A stretch of 12,158 nt of DNA from Anaerolineales bacterium (GCA_027026295.1 JALVOR010000235.1:1-12158), one strand, 5' to 3'. Shown: positions 1-6,481, numbered from the stretch's first letter. The notes: a model not told the origin generated them from the sequence alone. Numbers and translations: made by a program.

Positions 1-1506
1 CGTCAGGCCGAAGGGCAGTTGACCCAGGCGCAGGCCGCACTGCAACAGGCCGAAGCCCACCGCGATCAGGCCGAGCAAGAGGTGCAGCGCCTCCGCCAGC
101 AGGAGCGCCGCGCCCAGCAGGAGGCCGACCGCGCGGCCCAGGCGTGGGAACTCCGCCGGCGGGAGGCCGAAACCTTAGAGCGCACGTGGCGTACCCTGCA
201 GACCGAAATCGCCCGGCTGGAAGAGGAACAGGCCGCGCTGCAGGCGCGAGTGCAACAGAGCCGGCAGACGCTGCAAGAGCGGCAGCAGGCGCTGCAAGCC
301 TTGGCCGCCACCGAAGCCCATGCCCGCGAAGCCCATTGGCAAACTCAGGTAGCGTTGGCCGAGCAGGCCTTGGCCGGCGCACAGCAGCGTTTGAGCGAAC
401 GCCAGCGCGCGCTGGACGACGCTCGGCAGCGCCTGGCCGCCCAAAACCAGCGCTTGGACGACATCGCGCGCCAACTCCAGGCCCTTGCCGCGGAGCACGA
501 ACGCTTGCAGGCGCAGGCGCAGGCTTTGGAAACGGACGTCCGGGCGCTGCAGGCCCAAATTTCCCCCTTGCAAAAGGCCATCGAAGAGGACGAAGCCGGC
601 CTGCAAGCCTTGGAGCAACAGGCCGACCGCGCCGCGCAGGCGGTGCACATCGCGGAGCGTCATCACAACCAGGCGCAATTAGCCCTGACCCGCGCCCAAG
701 AGGCGCTGGAGACCCTGCGGCGGCGCATCGAAGAAGACTTGGGCCCGGTAGATTTGACCTACCAGCCCCAGGTGAGCGGGCCCCAACCCCTCCCCTTAGA
801 GGGGATGGTGGTGCATTTGCCCGCGGTGCAGAGCCTGCCCCCCGACCTGGAAGAACGCATCAAAATCCGCCGGGCGCAATTGCGCCGCCTGGGCCCCGTC
901 AACCCCGAGGCCGAAGAGGAATACCAGGAAACCCGAACCCGCTACGAATTCCTGAGCAGCCAGTTGGAAGATTTGCAGCAGGCCGACGCGGACATCCGGC
1001 AGGTGATTGCGGAATTGGACGGTCTGATGCACCGTGCCTTTCACAAAACTTACGACGTGGTCAATCGGGAGTTTCGGGCGATTTTCACGCGGTTGTTTGG
1101 CGGCGGGAGTGCGCAATTGATTTTGACCGACCCCGACGATGTCACCCGCACCGGGGTGGAAATCGAGGCCCACCTGCCGGGCAAGCGGCCGCAGCGGCTG
1201 GCCATGCTTTCGGGCGGGGAGCGGAGCCTGACCGCGGTGGCGCTGATTTTTGCTTTGCTGAAGGCTTCTCCGACCCCGTTTTGCGTCTTGGACGAGGTGG
1301 ACGCCATGCTGGACGAGGCCAACGTGGGTCGTTTCCGCGATCTGCTGGTGGAATTGAGCGAGCACACGCAATTTTTGATCATCACGCACAACCGCACCAC
1401 CGTGCAAGCAGCGGATGTGATTTATGGCGTGACCTTGGCGCCGGATGCGACTTCGCAGGTGATGAGCCTGAAATTGGACGATTTGGGGGCTGTGATGCAG
1501 CGGTAG
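1..1506 (+). CDS. smc: Chromosome segregation protein SMC, C-terminal part (5' truncated by window edge)
   Basis: SMC is the ATPase subunit of the bacterial condensin complex (with ScpA and ScpB), which compacts and segregates the nucleoid. The reading frame is open from base 1, so the gene starts upstream; 501 residues are visible. Visible residues 1 to about 250 are an uninterrupted Gln/Ala/Glu/Arg-rich coiled coil, fitting the arm after the hinge. The C-terminal ATPase head follows. It has the ABC signature LSGGERS from residue 403, a Walker B run FCVLDEVD with Asp431 and Glu432, a D-loop-like LDEAN, and a switch-type His in LIITHN. The ending AADVIYGVTL is typical of bacterial SMC. Walker A and the hinge lie outside the window. 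Family identity is very secure. The head rules out Rad50 or MukB, whose signature regions differ. The gene ends with TAG and the next gene is more than 500 bases away. Confidence 0.97.
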   Translation, partial: RQAEGQLTQAQAALQQAEAHRDQAEQEVQRLRQQERRAQQEADRAAQAWELRRREAETLERTWRTLQTEIARLEEEQAALQARVQQSRQTLQERQQALQALAATEAHAREAHWQTQVALAEQALAGAQQRLSERQRALDDARQRLAAQNQRLDDIARQLQALAAEHERLQAQAQALETDVRALQAQISPLQKAIEEDEAGLQALEQQADRAAQAVHIAERHHNQAQLALTRAQEALETLRRRIEEDLGPVDLTYQPQVSGPQPLPLEGMVVHLPAVQSLPPDLEERIKIRRAQLRRLGPVNPEAEEEYQETRTRYEFLSSQLEDLQQADADIRQVIAELDGLMHRAFHKTYDVVNREFRAIFTRLFGGGSAQLILTDPDDVTRTGVEIEAHLPGKRPQRLAMLSGGERSLTAVALIFALLKASPTPFCVLDEVDAMLDEANVGRFRDLLVELSEHTQFLIITHNRTTVQAADVIYGVTLAPDATSQVMSLKLDDLGAVMQR

Positions 1507-1542
1507 GGCGAGGCCCTGCTGTGCGAGGTTTTGGGGGTGGTG

Positions 1543-1570
1543 CAATTTCGAGCCCGCGCAGGCGAAATTG
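1543..1570. other. Perfect 8-bp inverted repeat (hairpin) after smc
   Basis: CAATTTCG at 1543-1550 is exactly complementary to CGAAATTG at 1563-1570, with a 12-base loop. It lies 37 bases after the smc stop. No T-tract follows, so it is not a classic intrinsic terminator. It could be a 3'-end stabilising hairpin or the outer edge of the repeat that follows. Confidence 0.5.
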
Positions 1571-1571
1571 G

Positions 1572-1711
1572 CCGCGGATGACGCGGATGGCAACGGATTT
1601 CCGCGGATTTTTGAGAGGCCAGGCCGTAAGCAACGGAAGTGAGCCTGGCGCTTTTTCGCGTTTTTCGCCCAATCTGTGCCAATCTGTGGATGTTTTTCTG
1701 CGGAATCTGCG
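1572..1711. repeat. Dispersed degenerate repeat with ~10-bp units, two arms in opposite orientation
   Basis: The left arm (1572-1612) reads CCGCGGATGACGCGGATGG and then further CGGATTT units. The right arm (1671-1711) reads AATCTGTGCC, AATCTGTGGA, then TCTGCGGA and ATCTGCG. Seen on the minus strand, the left arm is also made of ATCCGCG units, so the two arms face each other across the hairpin at 1618-1649. Related units recur at 4388-4410, 4555-4576 and 11380-11407. No coding potential is recognisable. Small ORFs crossing it have low-complexity translations typical of such repeats. Confidence 0.6.
1618..1656 (+). terminator. Probable intrinsic terminator for smc
   Basis: GCCAGGC (1618-1624) pairs perfectly with GCCTGGC (1643-1649). 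The 18-base loop contains a small inner CGT/ACG pairing. GCTTTTT follows directly at 1650-1656. The loop is longer than in an ideal terminator, and the hairpin lies about 110 bases after the smc stop, so the call is moderate. Confidence 0.55.
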
Positions 1712-1765
1712 TTTCTATCGAAGACCTGGTGGGGCTTTTGACGTTCGCCCCCCAAGGCGCAGCGC

Positions 1766-1785
1766 CGCGGGTCAAATTACCCGCG
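1766..1785. other. Perfect 7-bp hairpin in the smc / cytochrome gap
   Basis: CGCGGGT at 1766-1772 is complementary to ACCCGCG at 1779-1785, with loop CAAATT. There is no T-tract on either strand. It resembles a tRNA T-arm superficially, but no acceptor stem, anticodon arm or CCA end can be placed around it. Function unknown. Confidence 0.4.
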
Positions 1786-1933
1786 AACTGCCGTGCTGTG
1801 ACGTTGATGCAGGGGGCTGAATGCCAAAAGCGGATGGGGTGCGCTCTGCAGAGTACGAAAGCGAAACGTGAGAAACCCAAGCCCCGTCGTTACAGTAGGC
1901 GCACCAAAATAGTGAAATATACATCTTAGACTA

Positions 1934-1949
1934 TGTGATGTTTGTCACT
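1934..1949. promoter_or_regulatory. Candidate Crp/Fnr-family operator upstream of the octaheme cytochrome operon
   Basis: TGTGA-TGTTTG-TCACT matches the Crp-type palindrome TGTGA-N6-TCACA at all but the last base. Its centre (1941.5) lies about 42 bases before the start point expected from the -10 element at 1972-1977, the spacing of a class II activator site. Which family member binds (Crp-like, Fnr-like or other) cannot be told from sequence. The context of a terminal respiratory reductase makes a redox- or oxygen-responsive regulator plausible. Confidence 0.5.
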
Positions 1950-1971
1950 TGTTGTACGCGCTATGTGTGGG

Positions 1972-1977
1972 TAAGAT
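1972..1977 (+). promoter_or_regulatory. Candidate -10 element (TAAGAT) of the octaheme cytochrome operon
   Basis: TAAGAT is the same hexamer found as the groEL -10 in this window. The nearest -35-like hexamer, TTGTAC at 1952-1957, is only 14 bases upstream, too close for an unaided sigma-A promoter. That fits activator dependence through the palindrome at 1934-1949. The predicted start point is near 1984, giving a leader of about 48 bases. Confidence 0.4.
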
Positions 1978-2018
1978 TAACGCAACGTGAGCGTGCCGCG
2001 CGTTCATTTCTCTATTTC

Positions 2019-2027
2019 AGGAGGTGA
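2019..2027 (+). promoter_or_regulatory. Strong ribosome binding site fixing the octaheme cytochrome start
   Basis: AGGAGGTGA is a full-length match to the anti-Shine-Dalgarno sequence and sits just before ATG at 2032. It selects that ATG over an in-frame upstream alternative start at 1987, which would put 15 uncharacteristic residues before the signal peptide. Confidence 0.85.
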
Positions 2028-2031
2028 ATTC

Positions 2032-3666
2032 ATGCAGTACCGAAAACCCCCACGCTGGCTCTGGGTAGCCGCTATCGGATGTCTGCTCATCGCCATGGGC
2101 ATTTTTGCCCCGCGAGCAGCCTTAGCGGATAGCGGCCCCACAACGCCCCAGCCTTCCCACGTCAGCACGGCCGACCACAGCCAGTTCCCCAGCCTGCAAG
2201 GGCCTTTCGAAAACGCCACCGACGTCACCAAGGCGTGCTTGCAGTGCCATAACGAGGCCGATGACCAGGTCATGCACACCATTCACTGGACCTGGGAATA
2301 CAAAGATCCGGTTTCTGGGGAAACCTTGGGCAAAAAGCACGACATCAACAACTTCTGCATTTCCATCACGTCTAACTGGGCGCGCTGCACCAGTTGCCAT
2401 GCCGGCTATGGCTGGAAGGACAACAACTTCGACTTCAGCGACGCCACCAAGGTCGACTGCCTGGTGTGCCACGACACCACGGGCACCTACAAGAAGTTCC
2501 CTGCCGGGGCGGGTTATCCGGTTTCGGAACCCAAAGAGTTCCCTCCGGGGAGCGGCAAAACGTGGAACCCGCCTGACCTGGCCAACATTGCCCAGCACGT
2601 CGGCGAGCCTACGCGCGCCAACTGCGGCGCGTGCCACTTCTACGGCGGCGGCGGCGACGGCGTGAAGCACGGCGACCTGGATTCCACCATGGCGAACCCC
2701 CCGCTGGCGGAAGACGTCCACATGTCGCCTGAGGGCGCCAACATGGTGTGCGCCGACTGCCATGCCGAATCCGGCCATGTCATCGCGGGCAGCCACTACA
2801 ACGCCCATCCCGCCGACACCCACGGCAAAGACCTGCCCGTGAGCGATGGCAACCCGGCCACGTGCGAATCGTGCCACGGCAACGCTCCGATGAAAGACCC
2901 CAAACTCAACGACCACGTGGACAAGGTGGCCTGCCAGACCTGCCACATTCCCGCTTTTGCCCGCGGCGGCAAGCCGACCAAGATGTGGTGGGATTGGTCG
3001 CAGGCTGGCGACAAAGCCCGCGGCGTGGAAAAAGACGGCCACGGTTGGGTGACTTACCACTTCAAGAAGGGCGAGTTCGTGTGGAAAGAGAACGTCGTGC
3101 CCACTTACGCGTGGTTCAACGGCTATCTCGGTTTCACCACCGAAGGGCAAAAAGTCACCCCCGCCGCCGACGGTCTCATCTACATCAACAAACCTCACGG
3201 CACCCCCGGCGCGGCGGATTCCCGCATTTACCCCTTCAAGGAATTCCGCGGGCGGCAGGCGTATGACCCGGTGAATCAACTGCTCATCGTGCCGCACCTC
3301 TTCCCCTTCAACAAAGAGGACAAGACGGCCTATTGGAAGGGCTTCGACTGGGCTAAGTCCTTCGAGGTGGGCATGGAGACCGCCGACCTGCCCTACAGCG
3401 GGCAATACGAGTGGGATGAAACGGTGATGTACTGGCCGATTACCCACATGGTTGCCCCGGCAGAGCAGGCGCTGAGTTGTTCGGAATGCCACAGCCAGCA
3501 AAGCCGCCTGGCGGGCATCACGGGCGTTTACATCCCCGGCCGCGACCACAACAAGCCGCTGGACGCGGTGGGCTGGGCGCTTTCTGTGTTGGCGCTGTTG
3601 GGTGTGGTCGTGCATGGCGGGCTGCGCATCGCGGCTTCCCGCAAGACCGCTGCCCACAAGTCGTAG
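2032..3666 (+). CDS. Octaheme c-type cytochrome of the tetrathionate reductase (OTR) family, membrane-anchored
   Basis: This 544-residue protein has a Sec signal peptide (RKPPR, a hydrophobic core at about 9-28, likely cleavage after ALA at residue 32). It has exactly eight CxxCH heme sites, with first cysteines at 69, 119, 143, 198, 240, 278, 301 and 483, and none of the CxxCK type that marks NrfA and octaheme nitrite reductases. The RCTSCHAGYGW and DCLVCHDTTGTY blocks are characteristic of the OTR family, whose Shewanella member reduces tetrathionate, nitrite and hydroxylamine in vitro. A free cysteine (Cys109, in NNFCIS) and Lys140, three residues after Asp137, are candidates for the active-site Cys and for the unusual Lys heme ligand with nearby Asp reported in Shewanella OTR; this mapping is inferred. 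A C-terminal helix (about 513-533) should anchor it to the membrane. The cytochrome b gene follows 15 bases later. The physiological substrate is not determined by sequence. Confidence 0.9.
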   Translation: MQYRKPPRWLWVAAIGCLLIAMGIFAPRAALADSGPTTPQPSHVSTADHSQFPSLQGPFENATDVTKACLQCHNEADDQVMHTIHWTWEYKDPVSGETLGKKHDINNFCISITSNWARCTSCHAGYGWKDNNFDFSDATKVDCLVCHDTTGTYKKFPAGAGYPVSEPKEFPPGSGKTWNPPDLANIAQHVGEPTRANCGACHFYGGGGDGVKHGDLDSTMANPPLAEDVHMSPEGANMVCADCHAESGHVIAGSHYNAHPADTHGKDLPVSDGNPATCESCHGNAPMKDPKLNDHVDKVACQTCHIPAFARGGKPTKMWWDWSQAGDKARGVEKDGHGWVTYHFKKGEFVWKENVVPTYAWFNGYLGFTTEGQKVTPAADGLIYINKPHGTPGAADSRIYPFKEFRGRQAYDPVNQLLIVPHLFPFNKEDKTAYWKGFDWAKSFEVGMETADLPYSGQYEWDETVMYWPITHMVAPAEQALSCSECHSQQSRLAGITGVYIPGRDHNKPLDAVGWALSVLALLGVVVHGGLRIAASRKTAAHKS

Positions 3667-3681
3667 AAGGAGAAAAACACC

Positions 3682-4296
3682 ATGAAGAGACTTCACCTTT
3701 ACACACGATTCGAGCGCCTCTGGCACTGGACGCAAGCCCTCCTCATCATCGGCTTGGGCTTGACGGGCTTCAACATGCACGGCTCGTGGAATCTCATGGC
3801 CTTTGAGCAGGCGCATTGGTGGCATGTCCGCCTTGCCTGGGGGTTGGTCGGGCTAACCGCCTTTGCTGCCTTCTGGCACTTCACCACCGGCGCGTGGAAG
3901 CAATACATCCCCACCACCGAGCGGCTGAATGCCATCGCCCATTATTACCTGGTGGGCATCTTCCGCAACGAGAAACACCCCTTCAAGAAAAACGAAGTTT
4001 CCAAACTGAACCCCCTCCAGCGGCTGACTTACCTGGGTTTCAAGGTTCTCATCGCCCCGGTGATGATTCTCACCGGCCTGCTGATGATTTACTACAACCT
4101 GTGGCCGCAATGGGGCTTGAACTGGTCGCTGGGCACGGTGGCTTTGCTCCACACGGCCGGCGCGTTCCTGCTGCTGCTGTTCTTCATCGTACACGTTTAC
4201 ATGACCACCACCGGGCACACCGTTTTCTCGCACATCAAGGCGATGATTACGGGTTACGAAGACCTGCCCGAAGAAGAGGTCGCAGCAGCGGACTAA
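3682..4296 (+). CDS. Membrane cytochrome b (Ni/Fe-hydrogenase / thiosulfate-reductase cytochrome b type), electron donor to the octaheme cytochrome
   Basis: This 204-residue protein has four predicted membrane helices (about 14-32, 48-67, 115-138 and 148-173). Histidines are placed as in di-heme b-type quinol-oxidising subunits: His15 in a HW motif in helix 1, His48 and His66 around helix 2, and His157 and His171 in helix 4. The start at 3682 is preceded by AAGGAG at 3667-3672, and the gap to the octaheme gene is 15 bases, so the two are surely co-transcribed. The likely role is to oxidise menaquinol in the membrane and pass electrons to the octaheme partner on the outer face. A soluble loop (about 72-112) links helices 2 and 3. 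The C-terminus is short and acidic (EDLPEEE). Exact ligand pairs and the quinone site are inferred. Confidence 0.87.
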   Translation: MKRLHLYTRFERLWHWTQALLIIGLGLTGFNMHGSWNLMAFEQAHWWHVRLAWGLVGLTAFAAFWHFTTGAWKQYIPTTERLNAIAHYYLVGIFRNEKHPFKKNEVSKLNPLQRLTYLGFKVLIAPVMILTGLLMIYYNLWPQWGLNWSLGTVALLHTAGAFLLLLFFIVHVYMTTTGHTVFSHIKAMITGYEDLPEEEVAAAD

Positions 4297-4315
4297 TCGC
4301 CTGGGCACACCAAAC

Positions 4316-4357
4316 AAAAAAAAGCCTGGCAGCGCATTGCTGCCAGGCTTGCTTTTC
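4316..4357. terminator. Strong bidirectional intrinsic terminator between convergent transcripts
   Basis: AAGCCTGGCAGC (4323-4334) pairs perfectly over 12 bp with GCTGCCAGGCTT (4340-4351), loop GCATT. On the plus strand GCTTTT follows, 26 bases after the cytochrome b stop. On the minus strand the stem is followed by a T-tract (nine A's on the plus strand, 4316-4324). It can therefore end both the cytochrome operon and the RNase J transcript arriving from the right. Confidence 0.9.
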
Positions 4358-4387
4358 AAGGGGAACTGTTCAGCCTCAGGCAGATAG

Positions 4388-4450
4388 CCCGCAGATGAAC
4401 ACGGATGGGCACGTATTTTTTGGCACCAAGGCTGCCAAGATGACGCCAAG
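4388..4450. repeat. Dispersed repeat fragment (CGCAGATGAACACGGATG type)
   Basis: The run CGCAGATGAACACGGATGG parallels CCGCGGATGACGCGGATGG at 1572-1590, in the same orientation. The following TTGGCACCAAGG and GCCAAGATGACGCCAAG resemble, on the opposite strand, CTTGGCGCCTTTGGCAACCT at about 11357-11376. It is non-coding and its function is unknown. Confidence 0.5.
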
Positions 4451-4461
4451 AGCACCAGGCG

Positions 4462-4482
4462 GGGCGGGACGGCGTCCCGCCC
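4462..4482. repeat. Perfect 9-bp GC-rich hairpin
   Basis: GGGCGGGAC at 4462-4470 is complementary to GTCCCGCCC at 4474-4482 around a 3-base loop. There is no T-tract. It lies between two dispersed repeat fragments and looks like one more module of the mosaic, resembling REP-type short palindromes. Recurrence elsewhere in the genome cannot be seen here. Confidence 0.5.
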
Positions 4483-4511
4483 TACAACAAACGCACTCGA
4501 TCCAAAGCGAA

Positions 4512-4580
4512 CTCTCTGTGTTTTCTATACCTTCTCTGTGGCTTCTGTGTTTTTGTCTGTGTAATCTGCGGTTTTCCCTT
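4512..4580. repeat. Dispersed repeat fragment (CTCTGTG / TCTGCGG units)
   Basis: This is a pyrimidine-biased run of CTCTGTG and CTTCTGTG units ending in GTCTGTGTAATCTGCGG. TCTGTGTTTTC (4515-4525) has exact reverse complements at 11228-11238 and 11470-11480. TCTGCGGTTTT (4565-4575) has one at 11200-11210. This stretch and the preceding fragments fill the gap between the terminator and the RNase J stop; no gene is seen here. Confidence 0.55.
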
Positions 4581-4620
4581 ACTGAGGCTGAACGAATACT
4601 CCGGGGAAACCGCCGCGGCG

Positions 4621-6258
4621 CTACACCTCGGTGAGCGCGACGAAAACCTGCGGGCGACGGCGGGTCTCGTTGAACAGATACGACTTGAGCATCTGCTCCA
4701 CATCGCGGCGCACATCGCCGTGGGCGCCCTTCACCGTGCGGGCAACCCGCCGCCGGATGGCGTCCACCAGGTCTTGGGCGTCGCCAGTGTGCACGAAACC
4801 GCGGGTGATGATTTCCGGTTCGTCCAGCAAATGGCCGGTGTTGGCATCCAGCGCGAGGTTGACCACCACCAGGCCATCGCGCGCCAGCGCCTCGCGCTCG
4901 CGCAGCACTTTCATATCCACCTCACCAACGCTGCCGCCATCCACGAACACCCAACCGCCGGGCACACGCTCGCCCAAGCGCATTTCGCCATCGTGGAATT
5001 CGATGACCTGACCGTTTTCCACAACGGCAATGTGGTCGGCAGGCAAGCCAAGTTCCCGCGCCATGGCAGCGTGCTGGTGTAAATGCCGCAGTTCGCCGTG
5101 CACGGGCAGCAGGTACTTCGGCTGCACCAGGTGGAGCATCAACTTCATTTCTTCCTGGCTGGCGTGGCCGGAGACATGCACCGGCGCAATGGGGTCATAA
5201 ATCACCCGCGCCCCGCGGCGGAAGAGGCGGTTGATGGTGCGGTAAACGTTTTCCTCGTTGCCCGGAATGGGGTGCGAAGAAAGCACGATGGTATCGCCTT
5301 CCTGGATATCAAAAGCGCGGTTGGTGCCCATGGAAAGCCGCCCCATGATGGACGACGGCTCGCCCTGCGAACCGGTGCACATCAGCACCACCTGCTCGGG
5401 GGGCAGTTTGAGGGCTTTATCGAGGGGCACGATCATCGCTTCGGGTATATCAAGGTAGCCGAGTTTGCGCGCCATTTTGGCGTTTTCCACCATGCTCATG
5501 CCCACAAAGGCTATTTTGCGCCCGTGCTGCAACGCCACATCGGCCACCTGCTGCATGCGGGAAATCAGCGACGCGAAGGTAGCCACCAGAATGCGCCCCG
5601 GCGCTTCCCGGAAGACAGCATCAAGCGCCGGAACGATGACCTTTTCGGAAGGCGTCCAGCCCTTTTTGTCGGCGTTGGTGGAATCGGCCAGCAGGGCGAG
5701 CACGCCGCGGCGGCCAAATTCCGCCAGTTTGCCGAAATCGGTCGGCCAGCCGTCCACCGGGGTGTGGTCGAACTTGTAGTCGCCCGTCTGCACCACCAGC
5801 CCGGCGGGGGTGGTAATGCCTACACCCACCGCGTCAGGGATGGAGTGGCTGACGTGGAAGAATTCCACCTTGAAGGGGCCAATTTTGACGGCTTCGCCAG
5901 CGCGCACGGTGTTGCGCTGCACTTTGTCCTTCAAGCCGCCGCGGGCGAGTTTAACCTCGATAAGCCCCATGGTAAGGGGCGTGGCATAAAGCGGGGCATT
6001 GATCTCTTCCACCAGGTGACGCACCGCGCCAATGTGGTCTTCGTGGCCGTGGGTGAACACCACGCCGCGAATCTTGTGCCGCTTGTCCAGCAAATACTGA
6101 AAATCGGGCACGATGTAATCGATGCCTAACATGTCGTTGGTGGGGAACATGATACCTGCATCGACGATGAGGATATTGTCCCCGTACTCGTAGGCGGTCA
6201 TGTTCTTGCCGATTTCACCGGCACCGCCCAAGGGAATAATACGTAAGGGCTTACTCAT
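4621..6258 (-). CDS. rnj: Ribonuclease J
   Basis: RNase J is a dual endo- and 5'-to-3' exoribonuclease of the beta-CASP metallo-beta-lactamase family. It acts in mRNA turnover and rRNA maturation in bacteria that lack or supplement RNase E. The 545-residue length is normal. The N-terminal GGAGEIGKN leads to the metal motif HGHEDH (70-75), then FHVSHS (His138), TGDYKFD (Asp160) and, in the beta-CASP part, MCTGSQGE (about 293-300). HVSGHAS (361-367) and LPVHGE (384-389) complete the site. The C-terminal domain after about 450 is present. The start ATG at 6258 is preceded by GAGAGG. The gene is transcribed from its own promoter near 6453-6481 with a long leader, and runs into the bidirectional terminator at 4316-4357. 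Only one RNase J is seen; whether a J1/J2 pair exists cannot be told here. Confidence 0.96.
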   Translation of the reverse strand: MSKPLRIIPLGGAGEIGKNMTAYEYGDNILIVDAGIMFPTNDMLGIDYIVPDFQYLLDKRHKIRGVVFTHGHEDHIGAVRHLVEEINAPLYATPLTMGLIEVKLARGGLKDKVQRNTVRAGEAVKIGPFKVEFFHVSHSIPDAVGVGITTPAGLVVQTGDYKFDHTPVDGWPTDFGKLAEFGRRGVLALLADSTNADKKGWTPSEKVIVPALDAVFREAPGRILVATFASLISRMQQVADVALQHGRKIAFVGMSMVENAKMARKLGYLDIPEAMIVPLDKALKLPPEQVVLMCTGSQGEPSSIMGRLSMGTNRAFDIQEGDTIVLSSHPIPGNEENVYRTINRLFRRGARVIYDPIAPVHVSGHASQEEMKLMLHLVQPKYLLPVHGELRHLHQHAAMARELGLPADHIAVVENGQVIEFHDGEMRLGERVPGGWVFVDGGSVGEVDMKVLREREALARDGLVVVNLALDANTGHLLDEPEIITRGFVHTGDAQDLVDAIRRRVARTVKGAHGDVRRDVEQMLKSYLFNETRRRPQVFVALTEV

Positions 6259-6277
6259 AAACTAACCTCTCTGGTTC

Positions 6278-6303
6278 AAAAAATTAACCGGCCTGAACGC
6301 CGG
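6278..6303 (-). promoter_or_regulatory. rnj: Attenuator-like hairpin with U-tract in the RNase J leader
   Basis: On the minus strand CCGGC and GCCGG form a perfect 5-bp stem with loop GTTCAG, followed at once by TTAATTTTTT. This ends 19 bases before the rnj start codon. The stem is short but entirely G/C. An alternative pairing GTTCA/TGAAC would break it, and a small AACC/GGTT pairing spans the ribosome binding site. It could be an early terminator, an attenuator, or a translation-control structure. Confidence 0.4.
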
Positions 6304-6327
6304 GAAGGGTCGCAAGGATGCTTGCGC

Positions 6328-6390
6328 GTCATGGCGAGGCGGGGCAACACGCATGGAGGCCGAGCGAGGGGAGGATCACTTCGTTTGTCA
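6328..6390. repeat. Degenerate copy of the GTCATTGCGAG-type element in the RNase J leader
   Basis: GTCATGGCGAGGCGGG at 6328-6343 matches GTCACTGCGAGGCGGG at 11544-11559 in 14 of 16 bases. GGAGGATCACTTCG farther on parallels the GGGGGATTGCTTC arm of the same element. This copy is shorter and more decayed than the one at 11511-11696. Confidence 0.5.
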
Positions 6391-6452
6391 GCGAAAACGG
6401 AAGAGATTTCCGGCAAAGCACCAGAGACGCTGCCCCCCATGACTGCCTCCGC

Positions 6453-6481
6453 ATTGTAGCACAGAACCCAACCCCTGTAAA
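6453..6481 (-). promoter_or_regulatory. rnj: Sigma-A promoter for rnj
   Basis: On the minus strand, TTTACA (6481-6476) and TACAAT (6458-6453) are separated by exactly 17 bases, each one mismatch from consensus. The predicted start point is near 6446, giving rnj a leader of about 190 nt. It starts immediately after the groEL terminator stem, so the terminator's trailing sequence and the -35 element overlap. Confidence 0.65.

Noticed and set aside
1761..1800. T-arm-like hairpin suggesting a tRNA
   Set aside because: No cloverleaf, anticodon arm or acceptor stem can be fitted around it.
144..1820. 558-residue plus-strand open frame overlapping smc
   Set aside because: Out-of-frame shadow of smc; Gly/Arg/Pro-rich translation without motifs, and it runs on into repeat DNA.
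1422..1880. 152-residue minus-strand ORF after smc
   Set aside because: It overlaps the smc 3' end and its translation (for example IRCHPRHPRP) is the usual spurious product of the dispersed repeat.
1639..1929. 96-residue plus-strand ORF in the gap before the octaheme gene
   Set aside because: It starts inside the terminator hairpin, has no RBS, and covers repeat units and hairpins. The translation matches no family I know.
1952..1977. TTGTAC / TAAGAT as an ordinary sigma-A promoter
   Set aside because: The spacer is 14 bases, too short; only the -10 was kept, with activator dependence proposed.
2122..3825. 567-residue open frame on the minus strand opposite the octaheme cytochrome gene
   Set aside because: It is antisense to a gene with eight heme motifs and a clear RBS. 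Its translation is His/Val/Arg-rich with no domain, typical of a GC-rich shadow frame.
4588..4620. CGCCGCGGCG palindrome as rnj terminator
   Set aside because: It is a self-palindrome with no room for a loop, and no T-tract follows on the minus strand.
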